Below are positions 22,624 to 36,100 of a stretch of 64,000 nt of DNA, piece after piece. Each line of letters opens with the position of its first letter. The stretch's first letter is position 1. Source of the stretch: Strongylocentrotus droebachiensis (Eukaryota > Echinodermata > Echinoidea > Camarodonta > Strongylocentrotidae); contig JAVYIG010009856.1 in NCBI GenBank assembly GCA_035222895.1, positions 1 through 64,000 on the forward strand. Reading direction: 5' to 3'. Below the pieces are notes generated by a model. That model ran no database searches. It saw only the letters and a list, made by a program, of their open reading frames with translations, and was not told where the DNA came from. The position numbers and the translations under genes are program-made.

Positions 22624-23874
22624 ATAGTATTAATGACTGCTTTGAGAGAAATAGTTGTTTTTATAAGCTCAAGGGAAGGTTAGAATGGTGCTATTTCCCG
22701 AGGCGTGCCGAGGGGAATAGCCCAATTCTTACCTTCCCGAGAGCGTATAAAAACAACTATTTCTCGAATATTAAAGCAGTCATTAATACTTTTATATGCC
22801 GAAAACAAAAGAGTCAACTAATGACACCACCTTGGCCTTTCTCTAGTTTATCTGCAAGGTTGTTTTTTATGAGTGTATCTTTGAGAGTAGACTAGATCTA
22901 GATTAGATTCTAGTCTAAGCAAGATATTTTTACATTTTGGGGGTGGGCCGGCCCTGTGGGGAATATGGAGAAGAACCTGCGCTTTCATATGACACCTCAC
23001 TTATTGAGTATCACCTTCAGGATCACAACAGATTATAAAGGTTTGAATCTCGAATTGAAAACAAAACTTGACCTTAACACACAACATGCATCGGGTGCGC
23101 GATCAGTCACCCTGACAACTGGATCTATTTTCGTATCTTTGAGAGTAGACTAGATCTAGATTCTAGTCTAAGCAAGATATTTTTACAATTTTGTGGGTGG
23201 GCCGGCCCTGTGGGGAATATGGAGAAGAACCTGCGCTTTCATATGACACCTCACTTATTGAGTATCACCTTCAGGATCACAACAGATTATAAAGGTTTGA
23301 ATCTCGAATTGAAAAAAAAACTTGACCTTTTTTGCATGGTCGCGGAATGCACGTAGACTGCATAGGGAATGCATTGCGTACAATCTCTTTGGAAATAATT
23401 TTAACACACAACATCGGGTGCGCGATCAACACCCTGACAACTAGATCTATTGTCGTATACAGTCTATACGTCTATGCTTTTTCAGCAACTAAACGAACAT
23501 GTTTATGGATAATTTCACGTACCCTTTTTGTTGTTCTTGCTGTCAGCGAGTCTTGCATTTGATAAGTTGAAATCTTGGGAGAGATTCTTGAGCCATTTTT
23601 GTCTTGTTTGGAATTGTCTTGTCTTGTATGAAAATACCGACCAATTTTTCGCACACGTATGGTATCTTCGATCGCTCAAACCATTTTTTAACATGTAAAC
23701 CTATGGGGTAACCATGGAGACTGACCTATTTTTTTAATAACCATGGTTATTAAAAATATTAAATGTTTTATGCATGGTTACCGGGAATTTTACAGGAACA
23801 GTTGAAGTTTATGAATGCAATTTCGACCAATCAGATGGCTGGATTACTTAAGTGAGGTATATAATGTTTACTAT
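22624..23874. mobile_element. foreign insertion in TRIM-like copy 3
   Basis: Boundaries come from comparison with copies 1 and 2. The left end (22628-22795) is a palindrome: ATTAATGACTGCTTTGAG is matched by an inverted AAAGCAGTCATTAAT, enclosing TTCCCGAGGCGTGCCGAGGG. The middle has a directly repeated block of about 258 bp. The right end shows no obvious match to the left end. It is probably one or more non-autonomous elements. TATA words near both ends hint at a target duplication. Confidence 0.6.
22874..23460. repeat. direct duplication, about 258-bp unit
   Basis: GTATCTTTGAGAGTAGACTA … AATCTCGAATTGAAAA occurs at 22874 and again at 23132 with few differences. The CGGGTGCGCGATCA … CCTGACAACT tail follows both copies; the second has extra sequence before it. 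Confidence 0.9.
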
Positions 23875-25140
23875 CTTACCATCAGCAGGGTTGATGACGT
23901 AGATATTAGACTGACCATACTCAGCAGCGAGGATCATCCCATCCCTGTCAACATCAACGTACACACCAGCAGAATAGCTGATATTCCTCGGTATGCTGAT
24001 GTCTCTAATCACTTTCCATTGTCTGTCATAGAGAGTGATGCATCCATCCAAGCTGTCACCCGTGCAGTCTAGTCCCCCCTTACCACATACTATTACGTTG
24101 CTGTCTATGGGGGCGCATGATGTAATATACATGCTACGATCTCCTTCAATGACTTTCTGTGTGTGTTCAGTGCTGATATTTGTAACATACGTGGCATTGT
24201 TCTGTATACCCACCACACATATCTCATCATCACTGATCAAACCACGCACCCTTGGGTCATTAACAATCGATGGAATGTGGATTGATTTGACAAGCTCCCA
24301 TTTACCGATATAGCCATCAATTCTCCCGTAGTGTTCCCCACCTACTTCACCCTCGACAAACTTCACTTTCAGAACTTCACGCTGTATTCTGTCAATACAG
24401 TCACTAATATCTTGATGGACATTCAAACTCAGATTGTCATCTAGGGATGCAAGTACTTGAGGAGCTTCATTCACCAATGTTTTGTCATGTTGTTTGATTC
24501 GTTTGATCTTGGCGTCAACATTATCTATAGTGCTTATTGCATGCTCATTCTTACTTTTTAGATCTTTCATCTTTTTAGCAACCACCTCGCTGATTGCCTT
24601 TGTCTCTGATTCGACTTTGGCGTGGCTTTCTTTGATGGGTAGTTGTTGTTGTTCTGCTTCTTCGTGACATGATTTGATCCGTCTTTCCCTCTTTTCGTTA
24701 ATTATTTGTATTTCTTTATCCGCCTCCTCGTCGATCGAACGAATCGATCGTTGCTCTTTGTCTTTCACAATTTTTAGTTTGTCTTCGAATGCCACCTTAA
24801 GTTCATCGTTGACTGATTGAAAATGATTATTTGTAAAGGTTACAGTGGAATCTAGTTTAGAGTCAAGCGTTTTCAGTTGTTTTTTCATTTCCTCTATCTC
24901 TTGCTGCTTGTCATCGAGTTTTCTCCTCGTCTCTAAAATGATATCCTCGATGTCGTCTAGCTTACACGGTTTGTGGCAGTGCTCTTTGGTAGCACAGGGA
25001 TGACAAACGGGGATTTTGTGTTCTTTGCAGTAAAATTTGATTGGCTCCCCGTGTTTGTCACATGACCATGTCATGTCATGACCTTTCCTAGTGCGTAGCT
25101 TGACCTTTTCATTTCTCTCTGCAGGGAACTTGGACGCCAT

Positions 25141-27470
25141 GATGAGGAGCAGATGGTAGCAAGTATCCTACATTGTTAACAACGATATAATTTAAATTAG
25201 AGATGCCTTTAGGAGAAGACATTTCGTACACATTTCAAACAAATGGAGTGCATACAATCCTTTTTTATTTCGAGGACCCTAAAATTAAAGCGAGTCTTTT
25301 AATTTCATACAAAATGTATGAATGAAATCAGACTATTTCTAAACAAATACATTAGCTTATAATGCGAAAGAGTTTAATTTTTCTCATCTGCGTGTTTGCG
25401 GCATCGATAATACCCGTTAATCTGAGATGAGTTGTTTCGTATCGAACATTTTCAAACTGTATGACATTCGTACAACCGATCAGCCTCTGCCGTACATCCA
25501 ATCGGCCACTGCACTGTAATTCTCGCAAATCGGTTGTCGATGGTCTAATATTTGTTTTGGTTGTCAGAAGTGGGCAACCGGTGACACACCTAGTGAGACC
25601 TAGTCTTTAAAGGATGATCTAAGCTTTGTAATGAGTTCAATCGTATCAAAGCATAAAATAATATTAAAAGAACGACGAAAGTTTGAAATAAATCGTACCA
25701 AAGAATGTTTTAAATATTAAACAAAAAATCACTAGATCTATGCGAATCTTAATTTGGTCAGCGGATTGTGACGTAGAAATGGTAAAATATCTCGGTTATC
25801 ATGTAAAACAATATTATCAATTTCAGTTTTCTCCTTTGTAGCGCCTTATCACTTGGGTGTACTACTGAACATTTACAATTTAATTACAATTTTAATCAAT
25901 ATAACGGAAAGCGAATCATTATTTTTTAAAAAGATCCTCCCGAGTCCTACACTTTGACAAATAGGCGTGTCGTGGGTGTAACTTGAAAGAAGAAAACATG
26001 CCCATGATATAGTTTTCAGAATACCGATTTGGAGATAATATGTTTACTTCGACTTAAAATAGTAATTAACATAGTTTTCGTAATACCGTCCCTGCAACTG
26101 AAATAATGGCAGAATATGTTTGGTTCATATCCGTCTTTAATCAAAGCCTAGATTTACTCATCTACTGATGATCGTCAGCACTGAAATGATGACTCCATCA
26201 CACTCCGGCATTTACAGAAATAAATACATGTAGTATAGGATTTCTTTCTTCCCCTATACCTTTTCCCAAAACCCGCAACGCTGAGCACGATATAACTATC
26301 GGCTATTTCTCAACGAATAAAATCCATAATTTGGATTAATCCACTGTCATTGCAAACTTCTTCTTCCTATCCACACAACAGTTATTACAACAAAGGCAAC
26401 TAAAAAAGTAATTCTTAAAACAGAAAAGAAAACTTACTTTGAATTTGTTTTATTTAAAAACAAACGAAGCAATATACAGTCCTAATCGATCTTAAATCCG
26501 TAAGTGACAATATTGCACTAATTTCAGATGACTGTAAAACCCAGAGAACGAACCAGCGACTTCTTTGATTGAAAATGAAATGAAAGATGTTATACATGAC
26601 AAGAGAAGTACAAGCTAGAAGCTAGGTATTGCTCTCGTTGTTTGCCTCAAAGAGACTATCAATATTTACATATCAAAGATATGATATATTTTGGTATGAA
26701 TTAATACATAGTCCCAATATTACCGTATCGGTTATTGCTTTTTATTTATTCGTAACAATAGTGATACTTTGGACACTTTAGTGATAAGCATCAATGAACC
26801 CAAATCAAACTTTGCATTTACGTTTAGTATCTTAGTTTCCTTTTATTGCTCCCGATTAACTTTAAAATACATAATTATCGAGAGAGAGAGAGAGAGAGAG
26901 AGAGGGAGGAGAAAGACAGAGAGAGAGAGAGAGAGTTTGGTACTGAACATGGTTAATTTTAGTCATGTGATATATCACTCGCAAAAATGAAGTAAAAAGG
27001 GAGAGAAATGCTAAAGTTTTGGGCAAGTGACGTCACTTTTCCCAACTTCAGAAACTTTGCCTTGCGATCAATGACGGTACGGAGTAAATCTCAATAAAAA
27101 AATAAAATGTTTTTATTTAAGCTACTGCAAGAGGTGGCTAAGGATTTTAGCTTTTGCGTTTGATTTCAGCTCTTAATACATGTAATTTCAAGTGATATCT
27201 TGACTTTAAAGACCAATTTAACAGGGACAACAAGGTGGATGTTATATTTAAGAAGACGCCCCATTTCTCTATGACACGTAGCAATATTGCATTCCACTTT
27301 ATCACAAAATATACTTACACTGCTCCAACAGTCAAATTTAAATACATAAATCATTAATCATTAACACAAATAATCGCCTCTTTTCAGATAGCGATATTTA
27401 CAGAAATATCATAGATCAGCATGAAACTGATAGTGTATATTTGCAAAACAATCAAACAGCTATGGGTGTG
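25141..27470. other. intergenic, AT-rich, with an (AG)n tract
   Basis: No gene or recognisable element apart from an (AG)n microsatellite at 26881-26935. No non-coding 5' exon like those of the other copies was found upstream of copy 3. Confidence 0.5.
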
Positions 27471-27521
27471 TGAGGGACGGAGATAGATAGGGGAGGGAAG
27501 AGGATGAGTGAGAGAGAGGGA

Positions 27522-27553
<32 letters not shown>

Positions 27554-29819
27554 GGGGAGGGAAGAGGGAAAGAGAGGAGGAGAGAAGAAGTTCGAGGGAG
27601 AGGGAAGAGTGGGAGAGGAGAGCGTAAATAGGACGGGTTGGATTTCCAAAATAATATTCCAGTTAAAATTTAAGGAGTACATTTTTAACATTTTTTTTTC
27701 TAACTTTCCCTAAAACCTCCGACTCCAAATTCGACCAATAAGATTGCTAGACTTCTAAAGAGAGGTATATAGCAGTTTCTATTTCCTATCCTACTTCCTC
27801 TTGCATTTTGTTACTCTTTTCTAAATTCAGAAGATAATGAAAATGTTCAAGATCTTAATTCCCACTTTCTTTCTCTCTCCATTTCATTACTTGCTTACTC
27901 TCTTGTATCCTCCCCCTCTCTCTCTCTCTTTCTATTCGTCTCTCGTTTATGACTTCGTACTCTCTCATCCTCTTTCGTCAACAACAATGACAAGGACAAT
28001 ATAAACAACAACGACAACCATTTACTTTGAATCAAGGCTTTTTTAGTTGACAGGGGTAGCTTGCATGGGTAGTCCTCTTAATATAGACTATTACGCATTA
28101 CCTGAATTTCAAATCCAAGTAATCAACCAACGAGTATATGGGGTTGTCTGAAAATGAAGTGTATGAGAAGGATAAGGAGGTGCTTATAGCCATCAATTTA
28201 TGCTGATATAAGTTTTCTGTATTTACATATCGAGATATGATACATTTTGAAAAAAACATTTAAGAACAAAAACGTATCCGAACAATAGTGGTACTTTGAA
28301 CACACCAGTTCATCAAGAAGATGCATGGGACTGTTTACATCATAAACTTGTATTCTTAAAGAATAAAATGAGAAAAGAGCGATTTGCACTGTCCACAGTT
28401 GACTCTAAAGTAAATGAAAGAAAAATAGATGTCGAAATGTCTTTCTCAAAATACACTCCCATTTCTTCTCTCTCTATGTTAAAGCAATGTACAATTGAGT
28501 CAATTATATATTGGAATATCGATCAATCCTTCTCTTAATTTTGAATGCAAATAGGGCCACCTTGTTTGTCCAACGGTTATCTTGATATTTCTATAAATAA
28601 CGCTCTTCATTAATTCGGTTAATCTTTACAATGTTTATTCAGACTTGTATCGAAGGAGATATGGTTTTGAAGATTTGATTTGTTGCTTTGAGACATTGAA
28701 CTTATGAACCTGGTCCCTGTTTCATACAATTAGTTATCAATAACAATTTACGACAACTGTTATAAGCTACTGAAAAAATACCTTATTCTCCTTCTTTATT
28801 TTCAACTCAGTCTTCTATTTTCCACTCCGTACTTTTTCACCCATTCATTTTACCCATTCATTGTTGTGTATTTATCCCCTTATTTTGAAGCCGTACACCG
28901 AGCCAAAAGTCCCTGCGAGTAAACCGGTAGGATGAGAATTATATTTATTAGGCATGGGGGGGGGGGGGGGGGGGGGGGATATAGTTGAGTTCTCGTCATG
29001 CGATTGCATTTTGAAATAAACGGTGTGGAATCGATCAGTAAAGGTTGATCCTCTAGCATATAAGTATTGGTGTGTACTGCAAGGTTCTGAAATCTTCAAA
29101 ATATTAAGAAATTTGGACCAGTCTTGGTAAAGTTATAAGCACTGTACACACAGAGATGTATATGGGACTACATGAACATCTGGCATAAAAATCTGTCTCA
29201 ATATGTATGCTGTTACATGCCATATTAAGAATATTGTGGCATTTGAAGAGCGATGCTTTTCACTTTTCAGGGAACATTTTTTATCTGATGTTCTTCCACA
29301 CTTGCATAAAACAATGATAGTGCTCAAAAATCATGTTTCACCTCTTCCCAGCACTCAACCTTCTCTTTAACCCTAATAAGGGTTAAAATTAGGGTTGCCA
29401 TAGGATCAGCCTTTGGTACAGTGTTGAGTCAAGGGTTGAAGTTAAGAATTCTGTTAGTTTAGGAGACTTACGGCCTAACTTATAAATCTTGCTGTACAAC
29501 GAAGGGTACAACGAAGCTGGACAAAAGGAACTGGACATAGCAAAATCACTTCAAAAGTGTGTTATAGCAGTGGTCTTTATATAGGAGAGTACAAGACTTT
29601 TATTTGAGATAAGGTCAAACCTTTTACCAGGATATAGTTTGGGACAAATATTATAGAGGAGACTTGTGATACATTTTGAATGGGGTTGATCAGGTCACAC
29701 TCAATTTGCCAACAATTGTGATCAAGTTTCAAGGAAGTAAAATGTCACGAGAGGTCCTCTGTCATGCGTTCCATGTCACGCCAATTAAAATGTCAAGTGG
29801 CCCCGACATTCATTGTCAA
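27471..29819. other. intergenic with AG, CT and G tracts
   Basis: Purine tract at 27475-27615, CT at 27915-27930, G run at 28958-28978. Around 29100-29300, words such as ATATGGGACTACA and GGCATTTGAAGAGC are shared with 42220-42345, marking a dispersed repeat. A partial copy of the CTGTTATAAGCTACTGAAA MITE lies near 28720-28780. No gene. Confidence 0.5.
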
Positions 29820-30125
29820 CTATCTCTGTTCTTGTCATAATCCTCTGGAATCCTCTCTCTGACTTTTTCTTCTTCCACACAACTATCTCATCTGAGAGGT
29901 CAGAAAGCATGAACAGACCATGAACGCTGCGGCTGATATAAGAATAAGTATTCATTATCACATCCTTTATTATCTTCCACTATCTCTATTCTTATCATAA
30001 ACCTCTATAATCATTTCTCTGACTTGTTGGCACTGATCGCCTTCCATACAGCTAGTAACCATCTCATCTAAGAGTTCCGAGCCCAGAAGATACTCTGGCA
30101 CACCATGGATGGTTCACCTGATATT
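29820..30125 (-). repeat. two decayed tandem copies of the last MTRF1L-like exon end
   Basis: 29985-30115 is a close copy of 30165-30305, the C-terminal end of the release factor exon (shared GACTTGTTGGCACTGATCGC and CAGAAGATACTC). An older copy lies at about 29820-29930. Period about 180 bp. The copies lie just past the stop codon. AATAAA on the minus strand at 29971-29966 falls between them. Confidence 0.85.
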
Positions 30126-30160
30126 AGGCCAAGTGGTCATTATCACATCCTTTCAAATCT

Positions 30161-33100
30161 TCAACTACATGTATATCCGTTCTTGTCATAAACCTCTATA
30201 ATTCTTTCTCTGACTTGTTGGCACTGATCGCCTTCCATACAACTAGTCACCATCTCGTCTAAGAGTTCTGACCCCAGAAGATACTCAGGCACACCATGGA
30301 CGGTGCGCCCTCTACGATGGTCAGTGATCCGGTCCTGCTGGTAGTTATAGGTTCGGATCTTCTCAGAGCGCCCTCCTGTGCCAACCTGGGAAGAGCGCAT
30401 GGATCGCTCAGAGCTGGTCTGGTCTGCCAAGATGCGGTTGTAGATACGAGTCTGGAGCATCGTCATTGCAATGGAACGATTCTTGTGCTGGGACCGTTCT
30501 TGTTGACTCTCAGCTGAGATGCCTGATGTGGGATGAAAATGAGATTAAAGAGGGCAAAATAAAAAATCATAAAACTTGTACTTGTTTTGCTTAATCACTT
30601 TTGATTCAAATTCCCCCCCAGATCAAAAACACAAAGGATCAATGGCTCACTAGATCAGCGACCCACAAGACCAATGGCCCACTAGATCAGCAACCTACAA
30701 GACAAATGGCTCACTAGATCAACAACCTATAAGACCAATGGCTCACTAGATCAGCAACCCACGAGACCAATGGCTCACTAGATCAGCAACCCACCAGACA
30801 AATGGCTCACTAGATCAGCAACCTACAAGACCAATGGCTCACTAGATCAGCAACCCACCAGACCAATGGCTCAGTAGATCAGCAACCCACCAGACCAATG
30901 GCTCAGTAGATCAGCAACCCACCAGACAAATGGCTCACTAGATCAGCAACCTACAAGACCAATGGCTCACTAGATCAGCAACCTACAAGACTGGCAGTCT
31001 CCTGTCCATTTAACTCATTGACTACCGAATAACATCCACCCCATATGTTTAATAGAGGAATTGCCTGGCTCTATTCAGCACTTTTTTAAAGAGTGAAAGA
31101 AGGCCTGCTGCAAGCTTAAACTCGTCATTCTCATGGGCTGCTGGTCTAGGAAACCCTCAGAACAGCTTTATTTTTTTCTTCAGAATGTCCATGAACCTTT
31201 GTTGATCTCATAGCTTCTCTTATGGATAGTAATAGTCAAGTGTGAACGAGGCGTTATAATACCTGTTGGTAGATGAGTAATTCTGACAGCACTGTCTGTT
31301 GTGTTTACATGCTGTCCTCCCGCTCCACTAGCTTTCTTGGTCTCCACCCTCAAATCTTTAGGGTCCAGTTTCAGATCAATCTACGGTGAAAAGAATATTG
31401 TAATTGTCATCAGAAAATGCATCCCCTATATTATGTTATGACTTTACAAGTGTTAAAAAGATTCCAAATCAATTTTTCAGCAGCTTTTGGGAACGTATAG
31501 CACCACCTTATATTAATTTAAACAATGGAAGTAATGAGCATTTGGACAAAACAAAATTTCCCCTCTCAACATTTTAGCATGGCTGCTATATTTTGCTTTA
31601 GCATCCACATACCCATTTTACCTTACCTGGGCCGAGTGTGGCAAATGTAGATGAATTTCTTGCCAAAGGACGTAAGTGAGGTGGCTTGGTCTTGAACCCC
31701 GTGACATAACCACTACCGGTAGACCACGACACATCCACATTGACAAAATATTATATTAATCTAGAATAGAAGATGTATTACCGGTACATAAAAAAAGAAA
31801 TATGGTATAAATTTGTGACCAGGAACCGCAAAAGCATCTAAAAGTCCCAAAATCTAATCAGATCGTCTTCCTATGGTGATACATACTATCCTTAAGTTTG
31901 AAGTTTAAATCTCAAATGGTTTTTGAGATATCGCGCTAACAAACTCAATACAAGGAATTTCATAAGTTGACCTCTGTGACCTGTGACCTTTGACCTACGT
32001 ACTCCAAAATCTAATCAGATCGTCTTCCTATGGTGATAAATACTATTCCCGAGTCTTAAGTTTAAATCTTAAATGGTTCTTGAGATATTGTGATAACGGT
32101 CAAACGGGACGGACGTACAAACGTACGGACGGACGTACGGAGGGACAACCCGAAAACATGATGCCTCCGGCACCACCTTCGGTGGCGGAGGCATAAAAAG
32201 GAAGAAAGGGATGTGGTCAGCAGTTTCCAAAATTTAATGACACTAAACTTGGGATGAGGGAGAAATATTATGATGACTTTTCGTTATGGAGATTGGTGGA
32301 AATTGCAGAGCAATATATTGGACCTGCTAGTTATGAAATAGGAGGCTGTTCCTGGTGATTGACAATATCTAACCTACTTAAAAAAACAAGTGGTGGTGTC
32401 GAAATCTCCATGACAACCCAAAACTCAATGACACCAGACTTCGTAAAATACAATTAATGGATGTTCAAGTCTTGCTCAAGGCGAATTGGACGTCCTCATA
32501 AAAAACATCCCGTCCCCATTCTCTAAGCAAGTCTTGGGGAGTGGTTGGTGGAAATTGCAGAGCAATATGTAGGACCTGTTAGTAGGTAAAGAAATGAGTG
32601 GTGTCAAAATCACTTTGAAAGCCCATACTTATTTGACTTTAAGCGATAAAAACCCTGTACCTCTTTAGGTTGTAGTAGCACCGCTAAAGCCATGGTACTG
32701 GTGTGTAAACGCCAACACCAGACTTGGTAAAATACCATTAATTGGTGTACAAGTCTTGCTCAAGGTGAATTGGATGTCTTCCATACCTATTTGTCTTAAA
32801 GCGATTAAACCCTGTACCTCTTTAGGTTGTGGTAGCACCGCTATAGCCATGGTGCTGGTGTGTACACGCCCCTTGCTCTCTGTCCTTGGTACCCTCTGTA
32901 CTCGGTGCACCCCTGCCTCCTGCCTTAGAAGCAGGTATGCCTGGTCACCGCTCATACTAACGCTGGCATGTCTTAAGCCACCTGGGGAAAAAACAGTTAT
33001 CAGTGGGTTACTCATGTACATGCATAACTTAAAACACCTGGGAATACAAAAAAGGTTAGGTATCTTGGTTACTCACATACTTATGCTCATGATTTAAAAC

Positions 33101-36100
33101 CACCTAGAAATAAAACCCATTTATCTGGGTTACTCATTTGGGCATGCCTTAGACAAACCGAGGAAAAAAAAGTTTATATTGGTTACTCACATTATGCTCA
33201 TGCTTAAAACCACCTAGGAAAAACACAATAGTTTTCCCGCTTGGTCATCTTTGAATGTCTTAACAACCTGGGAAAAAAGTTATCTTGGTTGCTCATGTTA
33301 CGCTCTTGGTTTAAATTACCCAGGAAAAGAAAAGAAAAAAAAAAAATCCTGTTTTTTGTTGTTGTTGCTTTTGTTAGTATGACTTAAAGTCACTGGGTAA
33401 CATTGCCTCAGATTATGAAACAAAATCCCGGATTTAGCTCATGCTGCAATCATAATTATAAACATTTAGGTCAGTCAGGAATCCCATGAGTTTTACAAGC
33501 CGATCGCCTGTCTGGTTATCAAGATATTTATGATTGGAAATCGAAACAAATTTGAACCCTCAACCCTACGACTGAGAGTCAAGTGACTGTACCATCGTAC
33601 CACAACACCATCACCATAGCACGAGTCCTGGGGGTGTTTCACAAAACCTTTTTTCAACAAAAAATGACAAAAATCAATGACAACTCTGGTGATAACCAAT
33701 CAGAAGCAAGGATTACACTAGCTTATAACAGAAGCTTTCATTTGTCACTAATGAGAAGTTTTGTGAAACAGCCACCTGCAACCACTCACCCATATCTGTC
33801 GTGAAGTACTCTAAGACGCTGAACGTCCATCCTCTGTAAGCTGCGAAACGCTGGTACATCTCAAACATGTCCGCTGCAAACAACATGGCCTCTTGACCTC
33901 CGACCCCGGCCGTGAACTCCATGATGACATCGTTATCGTCCGTTTCCTCCGAGGGCAACAGTAGGTCAACCAACTGGAAGAATAGAGAGAGAAGGAGAGA
34001 AAAAGTTAACGTATCATATGAATTTATATATGTACAGACATGGAGAAAATAAATTGTAAAGGCAAAGAAACTAATAGAAAGTAATATATCATCTTAAAGT
34101 AACAACACAAAAATAATCATATCTGGCATATTTTTCGTGGTTTTGTGGTGTCTGGTCACACTTAACCTTTGACCTCTGAAGAACCATTGGCTCTTACCTC
34201 TTGTGATATATCTTCAATCTTGGCCTCGAGGTCGTCCTTCTCAGCTGCTGCTAACTCCTGCATCTCCTTATCTTGACTCGTATCTGATGGTTCTACAGAA
34301 GGAACATAAAAACGTAAAGGGCTGTCAGAACTAACACCTGGAGGGGCGTTTCACAAAACTTGTCATCAGTGACAAGTGACAGTTTTTAATATAAGCTACT
34401 GAAATCCTTGCTTCTGATCAGCAGATTTCTCAATGATTTTTGTCATTTGTCATTGAAAAAAAAAGGATTTGTGAAACGTCCCCCTGAAGCTGTCATTATG
34501 AATGATGTTTTTTGACATGAAAACCAAACATGAATAAAATGCTGAAGCTCAGATACAAATATCGTCCTAAAAGGGTGTTGACCTAAGCTCCTTCAATTCA
34601 TCTACTAACGTTGTTATTTGTATATTGATATTATTTAAATTATCATTCTTCTTCTACTTCATATTATTAAAATTAAGCACGATGGCTCAGTGGTAGAGTA
34701 GTAGTCTTGTAAATTGGAGGTGTCGGGTTCAAAACCAATTGGATGCACTCATACTCTTCAATCACAAGTCCCTCGGAGAAGACGAAGCCTTCTATGCCCT
34801 TGTTGTTTACTTACATACGCTTGCTTTCTTAGCAGTCAGGTAAAATCAACCAACCAACCCGGTATTATCAGCATCATCATTATCATTATCATTGTTATTA
34901 TTATCTTAATTTTTACTATCATCATCATTATTAATAATAAATCCTGTCTGCACTAGTTTGGCCAGGGGGAGTACACCTCCCTGCAAGGTCACTGACAGGT
35001 GGTTTTCTCTTTAAATCAGCTCTGATTTAATATAAGAAAAAGGAGATCACGGGGAACCAACAGGCACCAACTAGGCAATGTTTGCTATTTGGGGATTTTA
35101 ATCTATTATAATTATAATTTTCACTACTTTTATTATTATATCATCATTAAATATTATTTAGCATTATCATTATAAAGTTGAAGATTCAAATACCTTCAAT
35201 AAGGCGTTGAAGCTCTGCAATCTCTTCTTCAGCTGACGTAAGCTCCTCCCATTTATCAAGCACAGCTCCCAGCTCCATCAAAGATCCTCTTAGCTCCTTC
35301 TGCTTGGAGTCTGACATGGGATCCCCTCTCTAACAAACAAACAAACAAACATTTATCAAGCACAGCTCCCAGCTCAATCAAGGATCCTCTTAGCTCCTTC
35401 AGCTTGGAGTCTGACATGGGATCCCCTCTCTAACAAACAAACAAATAAACAAACAAACAAACCAATCATTAACATACTTCTGGCACTAAACACAATGACA
35501 TCCAATATCATACTCATAGGCTTACTTACATTAATTTATTTGATATTATGTACCCAAAATGATTATAGCAACCACATACAACTTTAATCATTTATTTATG
35601 TATCAGACTATAGTCTCATGTGGAAATCATTGCTATTATTGTTATTAATGTATCTATTGTATTTCTATTTTCATTAGAAATCCAACCTGTTGTTTCTAAT
35701 AAAGGAATACTACTAATAAAACAAAAACAAGGCCTATTGTTTGTCATATCAGAACCAAAACAGTGATGGGGAAGCTGTGTCGACATCACTGCAACACAAA
35801 TAACCAACCTGAAGTGACTCTGAGATGGCCTGGTGCTCCTTTGTCAGATGATTCATGTAGCATCTGAACTGTGGGCTCTTGGGGGAGAGGGGATCACCAG
35901 TCTTGTTCCCAGCATTGGATCCATAGGCCTGCACTCGGTAAAGGGCACTGAGTGGAGACTGGTAATTACTTCTCACATGATCACCTTTCAATGTAGAATA
36001 CGATGCTCTTGTTGAGAAATGGTGATGCATCAGTCTACATTGTGTACTTGCATTTTTATTTGCCAAAGGAGAAAGAATAGGGCTCTTAAGAAAATGATGT

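Larger units (their letters stand above)
22231..25140 (-). pseudogene. TRIM-like copy 3, split by about 1.25 kb of inserted DNA
   Basis: Start ATG at 25140 (MASKFPAER), with an acceptor-like TTGTAG 27 nt upstream as in copy 1. The open frame covers the B-box (CDKH, CKEH, CHPC, KEHCH: the most complete ligand set of the three), the coiled coil, and the propeller as far as GKIVN. It then enters foreign DNA and stops. The rest of the propeller resumes at 22623 (…MQSKKVWGKIQ) and ends at 22231. The flanking halves are in the same frame if the insert is removed. No convincing in-frame intron was found: a GTAAGA in the sequence pairs out of frame with the only nearby acceptor. It could still express a truncated B-box/coiled-coil protein. 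Confidence 0.8.

Noticed and set aside
30632-31000. CRISPR-like regular array
   Set aside because: Continuous 32/33-bp minisatellite without spacers, in an intron of a eukaryotic gene.
34678-34760. Functional tRNA gene
   Set aside because: A and B boxes are present but no acceptor stem pairing or proper 3' end. It continues as a SINE body.
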